NCBI GenBank assembly: GCA_937951935.1
Contig: CALGAM010000207.1
Span: forward strand, 1-24,065
Origin: an uncultured Micromonospora sp.
Lineage (GTDB): Bacteria > Actinomycetota > Actinomycetes > Mycobacteriales > Micromonosporaceae
DNA: 24,065 nucleotides
Direction: 5' to 3'
A program made the position numbers and the translations under genes. The first letter of the stretch is position 1. Each line of letters begins with the position of its first letter. Shown piece after piece: positions 22,196 to 24,065 of the stretch. The notes beneath the pieces were generated by a model, which worked only from the letters and a program-made list of their open reading frames with translations, ran no database searches and was not told where the DNA came from.

Positions 22196-22230
22196 GATCC
22201 CATATTCCTACTGACTAGATAGGAATACAA
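22196..22230 (-). promoter_or_regulatory. Promoter of the sulfur operon
   Basis: On the minus strand TTGTAT (22230-22225), a 17-bp spacer and GAATAT (22207-22202) are followed by six bases and then the GTG of the leader peptide, placing the transcription start at the start codon. The region is clearly AT-richer than its surroundings. Confidence 0.65.
22203..22227. promoter_or_regulatory. Inverted-repeat operator TATTCCTA-N9-TAGGAATA
   Basis: Two perfect 8-bp arms (22203-22210 and 22220-22227) with a 9-bp spacer span the -10 to -35 of the sulfur-operon promoter exactly, as expected of a repressor site. The GGAAT element recalls sites of Rrf2-type sulfur regulators such as CymR (knowledge from memory). 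The Rrf2 gene at 6187 is a candidate regulator, but nothing in the window proves it. Confidence 0.7.
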
Positions 22231-22550
22231 GACCCTTCTCACCAGTCGCACCTGATCACGCCGGCCGTACCCGACCGCGCCGACCACATCCGGACCTCGG
22301 CCCGGCCCGACACCCGGAAGCGACCGCCCGCCACCCACGTCGGGCCGCGCCGGACCCGAGGACTCCCCCGGCATTTACAAACTATTCACATCTGTGCTTT
22401 GCTCAGGAAAACGCTTGCCGGGCACCACGAAGTGGCACATATCCGGGCGATCCAACCATGCCCACGGCCACACCCACGGCACCGACCGGGCACCGGTGCC
22501 GCCCCAGACCGCACCCGTGGGCCGTCCACCGTCGAACCAGGGAGAGAAGG
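22231..22550. other. 320-bp intergenic region between sulfur operon promoter and pectate lyase gene
   Basis: No gene is supported. It holds an AT-rich patch (about 22373-22402) with TTTACA (22374-22379), the palindrome CACA-tc-TGTG (22387-22396), and the LacI-type site at 22406-22419. The pectate lyase promoter is probably in this patch, but I cannot fix -35 and -10 with confidence. The in-frame ATG 22458 lacks a ribosome binding site. Confidence 0.55.
22406..22419. promoter_or_regulatory. LacI/GalR-type operator upstream of the pectate lyase gene
   Basis: GGAAAACGCTTGCC is an imperfect palindrome (10 of 14 positions symmetric) with the central CG and GG-AA-CG-TT-CC frame typical of LacI/GalR operators. 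It lies just after the AT-rich promoter-like patch, where a repressor would block initiation. The regulator could be the LacI protein at 1087 or one elsewhere. Confidence 0.5.
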
Positions 22551-23729
22551 ATGCTCCACAGACAGCGCCGGCTGGTGCTCGGGGTCTCCACGTTCGCGGC
22601 AGCAACCCTCGCCGTCGCCGGGGTGGTCGTCACCGCCGGCACCGCCCAGGCCGCCGTCGGGTGCCGGGTCACCTACGCGGTGGCCTCCCAGTGGCCGGGC
22701 GGGTTCACCGCCAACGTCGACCTCACCAACCTCGGCGACCCGCTCACCTCCTGGACGGTCACCTGGTCCTTCAGCGCCGGCCAGACCGTCACCCAGGCCT
22801 GGGGCGCCGAGATCACACAGAACGGCAGCTCGGTACGGGCGGCGAACGTGAGCTGGAACGGCAACCTCGGCACCAACGCCTCCACGTCGTTCGGCTTCAA
22901 CGCAACCTGGAACAACAGCAGCAACCCGGCGCCCACCAGCTTCGCGGTCAACGGCGTCACGTGCACCGGCGGCGTCGGCCCGACCACGCCGGGCACCGGT
23001 CCCACCACCCCGCCGACCACTCCCCCGGTGACCACCACTCCCCCGCCCGCAGGCGGCTGGCCGACCCCGACCGGGCAGAGCCCGGTCAACGGAACCATCC
23101 AGGTCAGCGGCACCTTCGACGGCGGCATGCGCCGGTACTGCTGCATCGGCGACGGCAGCCAGGAGGAGAGCCAGGACCCGATGTTCCGGCTCGCCGACGG
23201 CGCCACCCTGCAGAACGTCATCATCGGCGCCCCGGCCGGGGACGGGGTGCACTGCTCCGGCTCCTGCACCCTGCGCAACGTCTGGTGGGAGGACGTGGGC
23301 GAGGACGCGGCCACGTTCCGCGGCAGCGGCTCCCCGACGTTCCTGGTCGACGGCGGCGGCGCCCGCCACGCCAGCGACAAGATCTTCCAACACAACGGGC
23401 CGGGGACGGTGACCATCCAGAACTTCCAGGCCACCAACTTCGGCACCTTCTACCGCTCCTGCGGCAACTGCTCGACCCAGCACCAGCGCCACGTCGTCAT
23501 CCGCAACGTCACGCTGACCCGGCCGGGCAACACCGTCGCCGGGATCAACACCAACTACGGCGACACGGCACGGTTCAGCGCGGTCACCATCGTCAACGAC
23601 AGCAGCCGAAGCATGGTGATCTGCCGCAAGTACATCGGCAACAACAACGGCGACGAACCGAGGCAGGTCGGTACCGGCGCGGACGGCACCAACTGCTTCT
23701 ACTCCCCGTCCGACATCATCTATCGCTAG
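22551..23729 (+). CDS. Secreted CBM2 - polysaccharide lyase family 3 pectate lyase
   Basis: 392 residues, exported by a Sec-type signal peptide (1-35, ending TAQA). A CBM2 cellulose-binding module follows at about 36-137, with paired Cys38/Cys136 and surface Trp residues (SSWTVTW-type LTSWTVTWSF, NVSWNGNL), then a Pro/Thr linker (about 138-168). The C-terminal domain is a PL3 parallel-beta-helix pectate lyase: VHCSGSCTLRNVWWEDVGED, GGGARHASDKIFQHNG, FYRSCGNCSTQHQRHV and many Cys for disulfides. It cleaves polygalacturonate by Ca2+-dependent beta-elimination while anchored to cellulose. ATG 22551 has AGGGAGAGAAGG directly upstream and starts the signal peptide. A LacI-type operator precedes the gene and a strong hairpin follows it. 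Confidence 0.96.
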   Translation: MLHRQRRLVLGVSTFAAATLAVAGVVVTAGTAQAAVGCRVTYAVASQWPGGFTANVDLTNLGDPLTSWTVTWSFSAGQTVTQAWGAEITQNGSSVRAANVSWNGNLGTNASTSFGFNATWNNSSNPAPTSFAVNGVTCTGGVGPTTPGTGPTTPPTTPPVTTTPPPAGGWPTPTGQSPVNGTIQVSGTFDGGMRRYCCIGDGSQEESQDPMFRLADGATLQNVIIGAPAGDGVHCSGSCTLRNVWWEDVGEDAATFRGSGSPTFLVDGGGARHASDKIFQHNGPGTVTIQNFQATNFGTFYRSCGNCSTQHQRHVVIRNVTLTRPGNTVAGINTNYGDTARFSAVTIVNDSSRSMVICRKYIGNNNGDEPRQVGTGADGTNCFYSPSDIIYR

Positions 23730-23755
23730 GCGTCCGTCGTCGCGGCCGTCCCCGT

Positions 23756-23802
23756 CTCCGGGGCCGTACCCGCACCGGCGAGTGGTCGGTACGGCCCCGG
23801 AG
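23756..23802 (+). terminator. Terminator hairpin after the pectate lyase gene
   Basis: CTCCGGGGCCGTACC (23756-23770) pairs perfectly over 15 bp with GGTACGGCCCCGGAG (23788-23802), 17-nt loop, starting 27 bp after the stop codon. No U-tract, as usual in this genome. Confidence 0.75.
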
Positions 23803-23915
23803 CGCACGCCGCGAGACGCCGGCTTGCCCGCGTGATCCGGTCCGCAACCGGTCGACGTGCCTGTCGTCGACGGTCGCAGCCCTGCCGCCGGTGCCGCCGA
23901 CCGGCGCGGGCATGG

Positions 23916-24065
23916 AACTCATCCCCGCGTACGCGGGGAACACCCTCATCCCAAGGTCTCAGGTAAGGGACAAACCGGATCACCCCCGCATACGCGGGGA
24001 GCAGGCCAACAGGTGGCCGTCGATGATGAACGCCCCGGGATCACCCCCGCGTACGCGGGGAGCAC
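23916..24065 (-). CRISPR. Trailer end of a type I-E-like CRISPR array (three repeats, two spacers, continues beyond the window)
   Basis: Three 28-nt repeats occur every 61 bases: 23916-23943, 23977-24004 and 24038-24065. The consensus begins GGATCACCCCCGCG and ends TACGCGGGGAGCAC; CCCCGCG/CGCGGGG forms the hairpin. The two spacers (23944-23976, 24005-24037) are both 33 nt and unrelated. The 28-nt repeat, 33-nt spacer and hairpin type indicate subtype I-E. The middle repeat differs at two positions. The first repeat is degenerate at its left end (AACTCAT instead of GGATCAC), which is normal for the last, leader-distal repeat. Together with the usual I-E repeat direction (GTGCTCCCCGCG... on the minus strand), this places the leader and any cas genes beyond base 24065 and transcription on the minus strand. 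The spacer targets are unknown. Confidence 0.93.

Noticed and set aside
22150..22374. 74-codon minus-strand frame covering the sulfur-operon promoter
   Set aside because: It runs through the promoter and operator in a different frame from the leader peptide and has no motif or ribosome binding site.
22458..22550. Upstream ATG 22458 for the pectate lyase
   Set aside because: It would place 31 Pro/Thr/Arg residues before the signal peptide and has no Shine-Dalgarno. ATG 22551 has both.

Overview
The window is very GC-rich, with third codon positions almost always G or C, many GTG/TTG starts and several probable leaderless genes. It looks like a chromosomal segment of a filamentous soil actinobacterium. 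Two GH3 glycosidases, a CBM2-pectate lyase, a Tat-exported amidase and a cysteine-type leader peptide of actinobacterial sulfur operons fit the Micromonosporaceae (for example Micromonospora). That genus-level placement is inference. I saw no rRNA, tRNA, transposase or phage gene.

Left part (1-7.8 kb). The 3' end of a GH3 glycosidase with a CBM6-like tail overlaps a LacI-type regulator. An aromatic-L-amino-acid-type PLP decarboxylase and a divergent cation/Ca2+ exchanger follow on the plus strand. On the minus strand lie a MerR regulator, an Rrf2 regulator without the Fe-S cysteines, and acyl-CoA thioesterase II, which overlaps pyruvate kinase by GTGA.

Centre (9.3-16.4 kb). A 399-bp gap ends in a textbook intrinsic terminator placed just before the ribosome binding site of a 100-aa protein. 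That protein's gene overlaps (ATGA) a Tat-exported amidase. Next comes an unbroken minus-strand frame joining a beta-hydroxyacid-dehydrogenase/imine-reductase-type protein to a Rid-family protein, divergent from a LysR regulator whose start lies in a 35-bp palindrome. Then a FabG-like SDR and a MaoC-like hydratase form an operon divergent from a TetR regulator, with an operator-like inverted repeat on the fabG promoter.

Right part (16.5-24.1 kb). A complete secreted GH3 enzyme is followed by a minus-strand sulfur operon. Read 5' to 3' it contains a 30-aa leaderless leader peptide (too short for usual gene calling), a 48-aa single-span membrane protein, a YeiH-type putative sulfate/sulfite exporter and an SsuD-type alkanesulfonate monooxygenase. 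Its promoter is embedded in the inverted repeat TATTCCTA-N9-TAGGAATA. A secreted CBM2-PL3 pectate lyase with a LacI-type operator follows. The window ends in the trailer end of a type I-E-like CRISPR array: three 28-nt repeats, two 33-nt spacers, and a degenerate terminal repeat.

The main themes are plant cell-wall breakdown under LacI-type control, sulfonate-sulfur use under probable attenuation control, and small acyl-CoA and imine/amide modules each paired with a local regulator. The most interesting items are the leader-peptide/split-transporter/SsuD operon, the terminator-controlled small protein plus Tat amidase pair, and the dehydrogenase-Rid fusion frame.
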